Below, in pieces: positions 34,188-41,889 of a stretch of DNA of 64,000 nt. The notes beneath the pieces are model-generated. The model ran no database searches. It worked only from the letters and a program-made list of their open reading frames with translations, and had not been told where the DNA came from. Source of the DNA: JBAYJC01 sp041665285 (GTDB lineage: Bacteria; Patescibacteriota; Patescibacteriia; 2-12-FULL-60-25). Each line of letters starts with the position of its first letter. The first letter of the stretch is position 1. The stretch spans positions 248,001 through 312,000 of the forward strand of contig JBAYJC010000001.1 of assembly GCA_041665285.1 (NCBI GenBank). The letters are read 5' to 3'. The translations under genes were made by a program, and so were the position numbers.

Positions 34188-36218
34188 TCAGGCTTTAGGC
34201 TTCAAGAACCACCAACCGTGTTTCCCGAGCGAAGTGCCACCAATCAAGCGCAAGAACGTGCGGCAAGACACAATGGCCGTGAACAAAGAAATGATGGTGC
34301 CAATAGCCAAGGTCAATGCAAAGCCCTTGATCACAGAAGAAGAGAACCAATAGAGTACTGCACAAGAGATGAGCACGGTCACGTGGCCATCACGAATAGA
34401 TGGCCAGGCGCGTCGAAACGCGTCTTCCATGGCACGCATCAGATCCTTCCCCTCACGCCACTCTTCTTTCAAGCGTTCATATACCAGCACATTCGCATCC
34501 ACGGCAATGCCAATGGACAGAATGAACCCTGCGATACCAGCTAATGTCAGCGTGACAGGGATGAGTTTAAAGAACGCGCAAGAGATGGCCGCATACAATA
34601 CGAGCGCCACAATGGAAATCAAACCCGGCAAACGATAGAGCGCGATCATGAACAGTGCGACCAGTCCAAAACCAATGAGACCGGCTTTGAGCGAACGCGC
34701 TAAGGAATCCATGCCAAGAACCGGACCAACGGTCTGCTGAGCAATGAGCTTGATCGGCACAGGCAAGGCACCTGCTTGCAAACGTCTTGCGAGCGTCTTT
34801 GCCTCTTCCACGGAAAAATTCCCCGTAATCACGGCCTGCCCTCCGATGATCTCTTGGTCCACTGTGGGCTGAGAGATTGCATTGCCGTCCAAGAAAATCG
34901 CCACTGGTTTCCCCACGTTTCTCTTGGTAAGTTCTGCGAAGAGTTTTGCCCCTTCATCGTCAAACTGTAATGCCACCTGGATTCTGCCTGACTGCTGATC
35001 AAAATCCACGCGCGCAGATTTCAACTGCTTGCCCGTAAGCCCTGTATTCTTCCATGGTTCTGCTGGACCTGTGATGTCTTCAGACACGATTCTGGTGAAC
35101 GAAATGACCCGCACACGATAATCTTTGATAGGCCGTTCACCGATTTTCCAAATCAAGTGATAACCGAATTTTGTTTCCACCACCTCAGAAATCGTTCCGA
35201 CGGCTTGAGGAAACACCACCTTCTCAAACTCTTCCACCATTGCATCCTTTGCAAACCATCCCAAATCGCCGGCCGAGTCTATGGCGCCGGGTTCTTGGGA
35301 ATATTTTTTTACAAGCTCGTCAAAATTCTTGTCCGTGGCTTGCTTACGGATATCCTCGATCCGTTGTCGTGCCTCTTCTTTCGTGGATGTAGAAAAGCCA
35401 CCTTCTGCTCCCGCAAAACTAATGAGCATGTGATGCGCATTGACTTCTACGCCCGCATCTTTTACTTCTTCGACCTTGACCACGTCATAGGAATGAGGAC
35501 GCTCGATCACCCGATCAATCACGGTTCCCTGACTCGCAGTCTGTGCGAGCGTAAAGAGATCTGTGTACTCTGATTTGCCGCGCAGAAAACCGATATCCCC
35601 TCCTGTAGCTTTCATGAGATCAACCGTAGAGCGCTCGCGGCTGAGTTTTTCAAAATCAGCGCCCGCTTTACGCGCCTCTGCAAGTGCCTCTCTTGCGCGC
35701 TTCTGGCTATCCGTATTCTGCGTATCCATGCGCGTCTGCTCCTCGGTGGTTAACGCGCGCGCCTGTGCTTCACCCTGCTCCTTAAACTCCAAGATTGGCG
35801 TTTCTCCAATCATCTTGATGGCCTCTTTGATATCTTTCACGCCAGCTAATTCGACGGTCACGCGCCAAGAGTCCCCTGCTTGGGTCGTTTGGATGAGCGG
35901 CTCAGACACGCCCATGCTATTCACACGACGCTCGATCACATCTCGCACGCCAGACAATGCGTCACGACGTTCGCTCATGCCCACGCGAGCAAGATCCGCT
36001 TCATACTCAAGATGCGTACCCCCCTGCAAATCCAATCCCAACATAAACGGCTGGCTGATCTGTCCAAAATCCCAACCCACCAATGACTTGATCTGTCGCG
36101 AAACCCAATTTGCCGGGCTTGGATACGAAACCGATGCGGCAATGAGGAATAACAACACGAGCAGAATACTCCGATTTCTGACACTCGTCCGAGAGACAGG
36201 AAGTTGTGACTGTTGCAT
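34188..36218 (-). CDS. secD: Protein translocase subunit SecD with two inserted parvulin-like domains
   Basis: 676 residues against about 430-530 for ordinary SecD. SecD parts are GLDLQGGTHLEYE (residue 61 on), the second P1 part (FDDEGAKLFAELT), TVGPVLGMDSL, and the helices with GFILSIGIAVDANVLVYER. Inserted after ILEFKEQG are about 215 residues. A degenerate rotamase-like segment (170-256: GGDIGFLRGKSEYTDLF, SYDVVKVEEV) comes first, then a full PpiC-like domain (260-365: HHMLISF, FDELVKKYSQEPGA, GDLGWFAKDAMVEEFE, TKFGYHLIWK). The ATG at 36218 is chosen over a GTG at 36263 inside the yidC stop region. Confidence 0.92.
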   Translation of the reverse strand: MQQSQLPVSRTSVRNRSILLVLLFLIAASVSYPSPANWVSRQIKSLVGWDFGQISQPFMLGLDLQGGTHLEYEADLARVGMSERRDALSGVRDVIERRVNSMGVSEPLIQTTQAGDSWRVTVELAGVKDIKEAIKMIGETPILEFKEQGEAQARALTTEEQTRMDTQNTDSQKRAREALAEARKAGADFEKLSRERSTVDLMKATGGDIGFLRGKSEYTDLFTLAQTASQGTVIDRVIERPHSYDVVKVEEVKDAGVEVNAHHMLISFAGAEGGFSTSTKEEARQRIEDIRKQATDKNFDELVKKYSQEPGAIDSAGDLGWFAKDAMVEEFEKVVFPQAVGTISEVVETKFGYHLIWKIGERPIKDYRVRVISFTRIVSEDITGPAEPWKNTGLTGKQLKSARVDFDQQSGRIQVALQFDDEGAKLFAELTKRNVGKPVAIFLDGNAISQPTVDQEIIGGQAVITGNFSVEEAKTLARRLQAGALPVPIKLIAQQTVGPVLGMDSLARSLKAGLIGFGLVALFMIALYRLPGLISIVALVLYAAISCAFFKLIPVTLTLAGIAGFILSIGIAVDANVLVYERLKEEWREGKDLMRAMEDAFRRAWPSIRDGHVTVLISCAVLYWFSSSVIKGFALTLAIGTIISLFTAIVSCRTFLRLIGGTSLGKHGWWFLKPKA

Positions 36219-36246
36219 AGCAAAATAATGGTAAATCCGCACTACG

Positions 36247-37026
36247 TTACGGCTTGGGTTCACTGGTCGTCAACTGGGGAACAATTTTCGGCGGCATTTT
36301 TTTCATGAGCCACCACTGCTGGAACACGGTCAAGACGCTCATCACAAACCAATACAGCGTGAGACCACCTGGTAATGAGAAGCCAATAACCATAGTCACA
36401 ATAGGCATCACATAGGTCATCTGCTTGTTCATGATAGCGGCCATGTTCTCATCCTTTGCTCCCTCTGTTTTGACAACCTCTGATGGCGGGGTTGCAATCG
36501 TGGCGGCGGGTGGTTTGAGTATTTGTTTTGTCTGCCAGAACTGCACCAATGCCGCGGCTACTGCCAAAAAGTAACTAGGTTTTGTCAGATCCAAGAACGA
36601 GAGGAACTGCGTGTTGATGGTCTGCGGATGCGGGACAAAAGAATACAACAAATTTGTATCCAGGGCCCCCAACCCCATAGACAACGCCTTATAGAGAGCA
36701 AGGAAGACGGGCAGTTGAATCAAAATAGGCAAGCACGACGCCGCTGGATTGACCTTCTCTTTTGAATACAGCGCCATCAACTCTTTTGCCTGTTCGTCTT
36801 TATTGTCCTTCAACCGCGCACGAATTTCTTCAATCTTTGGCTGGATCTCTTGCAGTGCGCGCTGTTGCTTGATTTGCGACACCGTAAACGGATACAAGAT
36901 CACTTTGATCACGATCGTCAGCACAATGATCGCAAAACCAATATCATGGCCTGGCAACACACCATACAACCACACCAACAGATTCAAGATGGGCTGTAGA
37001 AGAATGACGGTAAAGTAATGAGACAT
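36247..37026 (-). CDS. yidC: Membrane protein insertase YidC/Oxa1
   Basis: Inserts and folds membrane proteins, alone or with SecYEG. 259 residues in the short Gram-positive-like form without the large periplasmic domain. It has GFAIIVLTIVIKVILYPF, the charged cytoplasmic hairpin with EIQPKIEEIRARLKDNKDEQ, NPAASCLPILIQLPVFLALYKAL, and the last helix pair LTLYWFVMSVLTVFQQWW. Located between nusA and secD. Confidence 0.95.
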   Translation of the reverse strand: MSHYFTVILLQPILNLLVWLYGVLPGHDIGFAIIVLTIVIKVILYPFTVSQIKQQRALQEIQPKIEEIRARLKDNKDEQAKELMALYSKEKVNPAASCLPILIQLPVFLALYKALSMGLGALDTNLLYSFVPHPQTINTQFLSFLDLTKPSYFLAVAAALVQFWQTKQILKPPAATIATPPSEVVKTEGAKDENMAAIMNKQMTYVMPIVTMVIGFSLPGGLTLYWFVMSVLTVFQQWWLMKKMPPKIVPQLTTSEPKP

Positions 37027-37044
37027 AGATCCGTGCAGATGAGA

Positions 37045-38403
37045 TTACGCCTCTACAGGCTTTGCCTCTTCAGCAGGCGAGGCCTCTTCTGCCACTTCCG
37101 CGGTATGAGCGGCCGCTCCTTCTAATGGCTCTGCGGCTGTTTCTGCTTCTTTTGCATCTGCTTCGGCAACGGTTTCTGGCTTGTCTGGCAGGGCAACCTC
37201 CCCTGTTTCTGAATCTGCAACGACTTTTCCTCCCTGCTCAATGATCGTGATTTTCCAACCCGTGAGCTTTGCCGCAAGACGCACGTTCTGACCACCTTTA
37301 CCGATCGCTAATGAAAGCTGATCTGGAGCAACAGAGACAACGGCCAAATGCTCATCTTCACGCAAAGAAACTTCCTGCACCTTTGCCGGTGAGAGCGCGC
37401 CTTTTACAAACTCTGACGCGCGATCGCTCCATTGAATCACATCCACCTTTTCGCCTCCGAGCTCGCGGATAATGGTCTGGATGCGTGTACCGCGCTGACC
37501 AATACAAGAACCAATCGGATCAATGGCATCGTCGGTCGTCGCCACCGCAACCTTGGTGCGGCTCCCTGGCTCGCGCGCGATCTCTTTCATTTCAACCACG
37601 CCATTGGCGATCTCCGGAATTTCCTGCGCAAACAAACCACCAACAAGTCCTGGCGCGGTACGAGACAAGCGAATCTCTGGACCCTTGTTCGTCATCAACA
37701 CCTCGCGCAACAGTGCTTTCACGCGCGTGCCAGGATAGTAACGCTCGGATTCAATCTGATCTTCTGGCAAGAGCACGCCCGTGGCACGACCCAAATCAAT
37801 CAATACCACGCGCCCTTCACGACGTTGCACCGTCACATTCATCAACTCCCCTTCTCGTCCTTTGAAATCGCTGAAAATCACGTTACGCTCTGCTTCGCGC
37901 AACTTTTGTAAAATCACCTGCTTTGCTGTTTGCGCGGCCATGCGACCAAACGCGGCAGGCACATTCAATTCCACGCGAATCTCCTCTTCCAATTTCGCAT
38001 CAGGCTTGATATCGCGCGCATCTGCCATCATGATCATGGTCTTTGGGTTGAACTTGAACTCCTCGCCCATGGGATCTGTCCCCATAACTACAGGGGCAAT
38101 CGGAGCACGATCATCAGAACGCTCACGCTTTTTCGGAGCAGTTGCCGCATCAAAGCGTTCAAAATAATCTTCGGGCAACACCATGTCCTCGACCACAGTC
38201 TTCACGTCAAACACGCGAATACCGCCCGTGAGACCATCATATTTCTCTGGGTCAAACTCGACTTTAATATTTTGATTCTTGCTCCCGAAATCCTTACGAT
38301 ATGCGGCCGCAAGTGCCGCAGACACGGTTTCCAACACAGATTCGTAGGCAATGTTCTTTTCATCCGCAATTTGCTTCATTGCCTGGGTAATAGGACTGGC
38401 CAT
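37045..38403 (-). CDS. nusA: Transcription elongation factor NusA
   Basis: Binds RNA polymerase and controls pausing, termination and antitermination. 452 residues: N-terminal domain (KQIADEKNIAYESVLETVSAALAAAYRKD), S1 domain (NVTVQRREGRVVLIDLG...GVLLPEDQIESERYYPGTRVKALL), KH1 (AIDPIGSCIGQRGTRIQTI) and KH2 (QLSLAIGKGGQNVRLAAKLTGW). A 50-residue acidic, Ala/Glu-rich tail replaces the acidic repeats of proteobacteria. A 65-base leader with a strong hairpin precedes it. Confidence 0.95.
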   Translation of the reverse strand: MASPITQAMKQIADEKNIAYESVLETVSAALAAAYRKDFGSKNQNIKVEFDPEKYDGLTGGIRVFDVKTVVEDMVLPEDYFERFDAATAPKKRERSDDRAPIAPVVMGTDPMGEEFKFNPKTMIMMADARDIKPDAKLEEEIRVELNVPAAFGRMAAQTAKQVILQKLREAERNVIFSDFKGREGELMNVTVQRREGRVVLIDLGRATGVLLPEDQIESERYYPGTRVKALLREVLMTNKGPEIRLSRTAPGLVGGLFAQEIPEIANGVVEMKEIAREPGSRTKVAVATTDDAIDPIGSCIGQRGTRIQTIIRELGGEKVDVIQWSDRASEFVKGALSPAKVQEVSLREDEHLAVVSVAPDQLSLAIGKGGQNVRLAAKLTGWKITIIEQGGKVVADSETGEVALPDKPETVAEADAKEAETAAEPLEGAAAHTAEVAEEASPAEEAKPVEA

Positions 38404-38434
38404 AGTTCTTCAATTGTACGCTAGGTATAAAAGC

Positions 38435-38457
38435 GACTCGTTCATCCAGAACGAGTC
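38435..38457 (-). promoter_or_regulatory. Hairpin in the nusA leader
   Basis: Perfect 9-bp stem GACTCGTTC/GAACGAGTC with a 5-base loop, followed on the minus strand by GCTTTTAT. It lies between the promoter and the nusA ATG, so it could attenuate transcription or be a NusA target. Confidence 0.6.
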
Positions 38458-38465
38458 ATGGCATT

Positions 38466-38494
38466 AGATTAGACAGTCCTCCTCTTCTTGTCAA
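38466..38494 (-). promoter_or_regulatory. nusA promoter
   Basis: Minus strand TTGACA (38494-38489), 17-base spacer, TAATCT (38471-38466). The -35 box overlaps that of the divergent tRNA-Arg promoter. Confidence 0.7.
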
Positions 38495-38516
38495 TGACAG
38501 TCGTCTCCGCTACGAT
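38488..38516 (+). promoter_or_regulatory. tRNA-Arg promoter
   Basis: TTGTCA (38488-38493), 17-base spacer, TACGAT (38511-38516), 11 bases before the mature tRNA 5' end. Confidence 0.65.
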
Positions 38517-38527
38517 CCTCACATCCT

Positions 38528-38604
38528 GCGCCCCTAGCTCAGCTGGATAGAGCACTTCCCTCCGAAGGAAGGGGTCAGACGTTCGAATCGTCTGGGGCGC
38601 ACCA
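38528..38604 (+). tRNA. tRNA-Arg (anticodon CCG)
   Basis: Acceptor GCGCCCC/GGGGCGC, D-stem GCTC/GAGC, anticodon arm CTTCC-CTCCGAA-GGAAG, T-arm AGACG-TTCGAAT-CGTCT, discriminator A, and encoded CCA. It reads CGG codons. The DGR begins on its 3' side, a common place for element insertion. Confidence 0.95.
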
Positions 38605-38606
38605 CG
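38595..38606 (+). repeat. Candidate attachment repeat, tRNA side
   Basis: GGGCGCACCACG at the 3' end of tRNA-Arg. The same 12 bases occur at 42110-42121, on the far side of the DGR. See the copy there. Confidence 0.4.
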
Positions 38607-38610
38607 GGAA

Positions 38611-38637
38611 ACTCTCCGCAAAAGGTGGAGGGTTTTT
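38611..38637 (+). terminator. tRNA-Arg terminator
   Basis: 7-bp stem ACTCTCC/GGAGGGT (one G-T pair), 9-base loop, then a run of five T. Confidence 0.8.
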
Positions 38638-38667
38638 CGTTTGCTGGCGCAGCAAGTGACATCCTGC

Positions 38668-39717
38668 CTATCCTAAATCATCATTTTCCTGAATCCCAAC
38701 CTTCCCAAGCCATATTTCGTTTTGCAATCGTTCTTTCATCCGATATCCACTGCAATGCGTCAGCAACCCAAAATAGGATTGGGTACATTGATCTAGCGAC
38801 CATTCATCAAGTGTGCCGGCGTTATATTTCCGTACCTTGCCCATCACCTTTTTAAACATGCGCTGTTTTGTTTTTGTTCGTAGCACGCGATAATGCGGCA
38901 ATAACACATAACCGACAAAATCTATCCCTTGGGTAAACTTTCGATAGCTGATCTTCCCAGGATGCACTGTCATACGCAAACGCTCTGTTACGAAGCTTTT
39001 CACGTCTGCTTCTATTTGTTCCAAATAGGCTCGATTGTGATGCAGAAAAATAAAATCATCGGCGTATCGAAAATAATAACGTTCATGCAAAGTGCACTTG
39101 GCATAGTAATCGAGCTCGGATAAATAAATGTTGGCGAAAATCTGTGACGTAAGATTGCCAATCGGTAGCCCTATGCCTAGCCCCTGTGTCGAATGATAGC
39201 TTTGGATAATTTCTTCAAAGAACCAGAGCGTGTCCTGATCTTTGATTTTTCTTTTAAGGAGCTGGAGTAAAACATCTTGGCTAATGGAATCAAAAAATTT
39301 CTTAATGTCGAGCTTCAAAGACCATAATTGTCGAGTATCATTGCAGCTCGCCTGGCGTAGGGCATCGCTTAATTCCTCCACGGCTTTATGGATGCCTTTT
39401 TCCTTTTGACAGGCATACGAGTGATGAATGAAAGTGGGTTGGAAAATTGGTTCAAGAAAATCATAAACCAAGTGATGCACCACACGATCGCGCACGCATG
39501 CCTTGTTGATAATCCGAAATTTTGGATCATAAACGTGAAAAGTGCTATAGCCTCGATGTTTATAATTTTTCGTGTTAAGCTCATCCAAAAGTTGGAAAAT
39601 GTTGTCCTCTAAATTGCGCTCAAATTCCATCACATCCCATTTGTTCTGTTTTCCTTTTCGGAACGCATACCAAGCAGAAAATAAATTTTCAGCCGTGACT
39701 AATTCATAGTATTTCAT
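38668..39717 (-). CDS. Diversity-generating retroelement reverse transcriptase
   Basis: 349 residues, the usual DGR-RT size, without the extra domains of group II intron enzymes. RT motifs in order: KFRIINKACVRDRVVHHLVYDFLEPIF (residues 66-92), motif A KLDIKKFFDSIS with Asp137, motif 4 GLPIGNLTSQIFANIYL with IGNLTSQ at 186-192, the catalytic YADD at 218-221 (RYADDFIFL), and the thumb entry FVGYVLLP. The IGxxxSQ form is the DGR signature; retron and group II RTs have QGxxxSP-type motifs (family knowledge). It would copy TR RNA into adenine-mutagenised cDNA. A 67-base gap separates it from the divergent Avd gene. Its AT-richer composition differs from the target gene. Confidence 0.95.
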   Translation of the reverse strand: MKYYELVTAENLFSAWYAFRKGKQNKWDVMEFERNLEDNIFQLLDELNTKNYKHRGYSTFHVYDPKFRIINKACVRDRVVHHLVYDFLEPIFQPTFIHHSYACQKEKGIHKAVEELSDALRQASCNDTRQLWSLKLDIKKFFDSISQDVLLQLLKRKIKDQDTLWFFEEIIQSYHSTQGLGIGLPIGNLTSQIFANIYLSELDYYAKCTLHERYYFRYADDFIFLHHNRAYLEQIEADVKSFVTERLRMTVHPGKISYRKFTQGIDFVGYVLLPHYRVLRTKTKQRMFKKVMGKVRKYNAGTLDEWSLDQCTQSYFGLLTHCSGYRMKERLQNEIWLGKVGIQENDDLG

Positions 39718-39785
39718 ATTTCGTATGCCAATTTATCCTGGAAGCCCCCCCCCGTAGCAATTTCGCTCCAAACCAAAATGCGAGG

Positions 39786-40169
39786 TTGGACGACATTCCG
39801 ATTTTAAAAAGAACGGTCGATTTGTACAAAACATATTATGGCTACGCCGAGCTGTTTCCGAAAAAAGATAAATACGCGCTCGGTATCAAATGCGAACAAT
39901 ACTTGATCGATATCATTGAATTATTACTTGAGGCAAGCTATCTGCCAAAGGAAACAAAACGACCGTTACTCCTGAAAGCGAGCACTAAGTTTGAAATGCT
40001 CAAAGTCTTTATCCGTCTACTCCAGGAGTTGAAGATTATAGACCAGAAAAAATACGTGGTGTTGCAAAGCGCAATCCAAGAGATCGGCCGCATGTTCGGC
40101 GGATGGCTTAAAAAACTAGCATCGCCTCAACCGTTTGATGAAACCGTAGAGAAAACCCCGACTGTCTAA
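39786..40169 (+). CDS. avd: Avd-like DGR accessory protein (four-helix bundle)
   Basis: 127 residues, mostly helical, with the Avd/IVP four-helix pattern: IPILKRTVDLYKTYYGYAELFPKKDKYALG, then KCEQYLIDIIELLLEAS, KRPLLLKASTKFEMLKVFIRLLQELKII and YVVLQSAIQEIGRMFGGWLKKL. Avd forms a basic pentamer that binds the RT and TR RNA (family knowledge). The only in-frame start near the conserved beginning is the TTG at 39786; an ATG at 39778 is out of frame and closes quickly. A run of nine C at 39745-39753 lies just upstream. The gene is on the plus strand, opposite to TR, target and RT. Confidence 0.88.
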   Translation: MDDIPILKRTVDLYKTYYGYAELFPKKDKYALGIKCEQYLIDIIELLLEASYLPKETKRPLLLKASTKFEMLKVFIRLLQELKIIDQKKYVVLQSAIQEIGRMFGGWLKKLASPQPFDETVEKTPTV

Positions 40170-40194
40170 GCCGGGGATTCTCTGTTCAATGTGG

Positions 40195-40316
40195 GCACTT
40201 CCCAACGAAGAGCACGGAACCGGAGTAGTTGTCGTTCGCGTCGAGGTTCCTGTTGTCGAAGTTCGCCTCGTCGTCGTTCGCCTTGAAGTTGAGCGAGTAG
40301 TCGGCGGACTGCCAGC
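40195..40316 (-). repeat. DGR template repeat (TR)
   Basis: 122-base repeat on the minus strand that aligns without gaps to 40764-40885 (offset 569). There are 17 differences. Sixteen fall on the 29 coding-strand adenines: nine A-to-G and seven A-to-T changes. The single non-adenine difference (40194/40763 edge, or 40317 onward) lies outside or at the boundary. Read in the target frame, the TR encodes seven AAC (Asn) codons, which cannot become stops by adenine change. It begins 26 bases after the avd stop, and its RNA must be made from the minus strand, toward avd and RT. Confidence 0.95.
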
Positions 40317-40763
40317 ATGATGCTTTTCCCCTTCCGTAGTCACCGGAGAAATAGTCCCGATTTGATCGGAATTTACTTCTCCTGAATTTTATTCTGTCCC
40401 AGATTGGACAATAGAAAAAAGCACGTAGTGCCTACATTTGGCGTGTACACTCCGGTGATCCGTAAACCACTGGATTCTGACACGTGATCAAACATAGGAT
40501 TTCGGCGACCGTGATCAGTACGGCCCAAGCCATCACCAACCACGATACATGAGCCTACTTTCGCGAGAAAGTATATCATGAGTATTCATCTAAAAACAAA
40601 GCAGCGGGGCCACAGTGCGGACGCGTGAAGCGTTGCACCATGACCCCGCAAGAAAAATTGCGGCGACCTGCCTGACGGCAGGGGGAATCCAGTATCCAAG
40701 AACCAAAGGTACAAGCACCCTTGATTCAAGAAACAAGGGAATCAAGAAACCAAGTTACGCCGA
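40317..40763. other. DGR spacer between TR and VR
   Basis: No supported gene. A 68-codon minus-strand frame (40373-40579) lacks family features. Two hairpins lie downstream of the VR in coding direction: CCTGCC-TGAC-GGCAGG at 40667-40682 (6-bp stem, 4-base loop) and CCCTTG/CAAGGG at 40718-40739 (10-base loop). In the Bordetella phage DGR a hairpin just past the VR helps homing (established); a similar role here is inference. Imperfect direct repeats of GATTCAAGAAAC-type sequence fill 40720-40752. Confidence 0.5.
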
Positions 40764-40885
40764 GCACTACCCAACGAAGAGCACGGAACCGGAGTAGTCG
40801 TCGTACGCGTCGAGGTACCTGTCGTCGAAGCACGCCCCGCCGTCGACCGCCCCGAAGAAGAGCGAGTAGTCGGCGGACCGCCAGC
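40764..40885 (-). repeat. DGR variable repeat (VR)
   Basis: The last 40 codons of the target gene including its stop. Compared with the TR, twelve codons differ: Q to R, N to F, K to G, N to V, D to G, E to G, N to C, N to D, N to Y (twice), N to D, and a Lys codon AAG to the stop TAG. All changes are at adenines of the TR. Constant stretches encode WxSADYSL and YSGSVLFVG. Confidence 0.95.
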
Positions 40886-41753
40886 GCACCGCGGCACAGT
40901 CGTTGCCTGGGGTGTTCCAGTCGCGTGCGATGGTCTTCGGGTCGGCCACCCAGGCGGTCGCGGTGTCGATGGCGCCGGAGAGGAGGATGCCGTTCTGGAA
41001 GGCGGCAATCTGCTCGCGGCAGGCCGGGATCGAGAAGCCCTGGAGGGGGTTCGCGAACCAGAGGCCGACGACCGGGCCATCGGCCATCATCGCCAGGAGC
41101 TTCTCGTGGCGGGTGCCATCGACGATCTTGACCTGGTGGCCCGCGAGCGTGTTCTTGCGGTGGTTGGTGAACGGGCGGCCGGGGAACGCCTCCTCGTACG
41201 AGCGCTTGACCGCGGCGAGGAAGATCTCCTCGAGCGTGCGTCCGTAATCGGTGATCGTGATCTGCGGGAAGACCAGGGGCAGGTACACCCCCTTGAGCAG
41301 ATTCTTTGCCTGCTTGTCCTCCGCGAGCTTCGCGATAAGCGCCTTGGAACGGGTCTCAAACTCGGAGGAGGAGACGAACTTCATCTCGGGCGCGAAGAAC
41401 CGCTGGAGACGGCCGAGGATCGCGCCGTAGTCGATCTCCGGCTGTACGAGCCGGAAGTCGCGGTTGGCGTCGACAACACCTTTCATGCCGGAGATCGGGA
41501 TGACGCGGCCAGTGCGGTCGACGAGCACGACCGTCGCGTCCTTGAACGTGACCTGAACCGTGAGCTCGTCACGGACGACACCGTTGAAGCCCTCCAGCGC
41601 ATTGGCGTCGCCGCCCGCACCCTTGTGAATCTTCTGCGCCCACGCCTGCTGCTGGCCGGCCGTAAGACCGCGCCACCACGTCCCGAACGTCATTTCCTTG
41701 GCCATGTTCGTCTCCGTATCCATCGTCTTCCAGGCTCTTTGCCCGAGAGACAT
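40767..41753 (-). CDS. DGR target protein with C-terminal variable region
   Basis: 328 residues from the ATG at 41753 (AAGGGG 5-6 bases upstream); an ATG at 41705 with CGGAGA upstream would give 312. No signal peptide or membrane helix is seen, so it may be cytoplasmic or exported by another route. The N-terminal 200 residues are unrecognised (WWRGLTAGQQQAWAQKIHKG; YGAILGRLQRFFAPEMKF). The last ~60 residues (CAAVRWRSADYSLFFG ... DAYDDYSGSVLFVG) have the layout of the C-type-lectin-like folds that carry variability in DGR targets. Codon use is GC-rich, unlike the RT. A consensus promoter lies 135 bases upstream, and the leader holds a CTCCTC/GAGGAG hairpin. Confidence 0.9.
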   Translation of the reverse strand: MSLGQRAWKTMDTETNMAKEMTFGTWWRGLTAGQQQAWAQKIHKGAGGDANALEGFNGVVRDELTVQVTFKDATVVLVDRTGRVIPISGMKGVVDANRDFRLVQPEIDYGAILGRLQRFFAPEMKFVSSSEFETRSKALIAKLAEDKQAKNLLKGVYLPLVFPQITITDYGRTLEEIFLAAVKRSYEEAFPGRPFTNHRKNTLAGHQVKIVDGTRHEKLLAMMADGPVVGLWFANPLQGFSIPACREQIAAFQNGILLSGAIDTATAWVADPKTIARDWNTPGNDCAAVRWRSADYSLFFGAVDGGACFDDRYLDAYDDYSGSVLFVG

Positions 41754-41889
41754 TGTCACCCCTTCCCGGGGTCCAGGATCTCCTCGGAATGAGGAGAGCG
41801 TTTTTACCGCTCATTGCGACATGAGCAACAAAAATACTATCCTCAAATTTGACTTAAATTAGCTCTTGATTATGAAAAGAGCAACAGTA

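Noticed and set aside
38668..39717. Retron or group II intron identity for the reverse transcriptase
   Set aside because: No maturase or endonuclease domain, no msr/msd-like structure, and motif IGNLTSQ plus a TR/VR pair point to a DGR.
40116..40343. A 75-codon minus-strand frame covering the TR
   Set aside because: It is in the wrong frame relative to the target's VR frame; the TR is a template RNA region, not a gene.
40373..40579. Small gene between TR and VR
   Set aside because: 68 codons, no ribosome site or recognisable feature; left as part of the DGR spacer.
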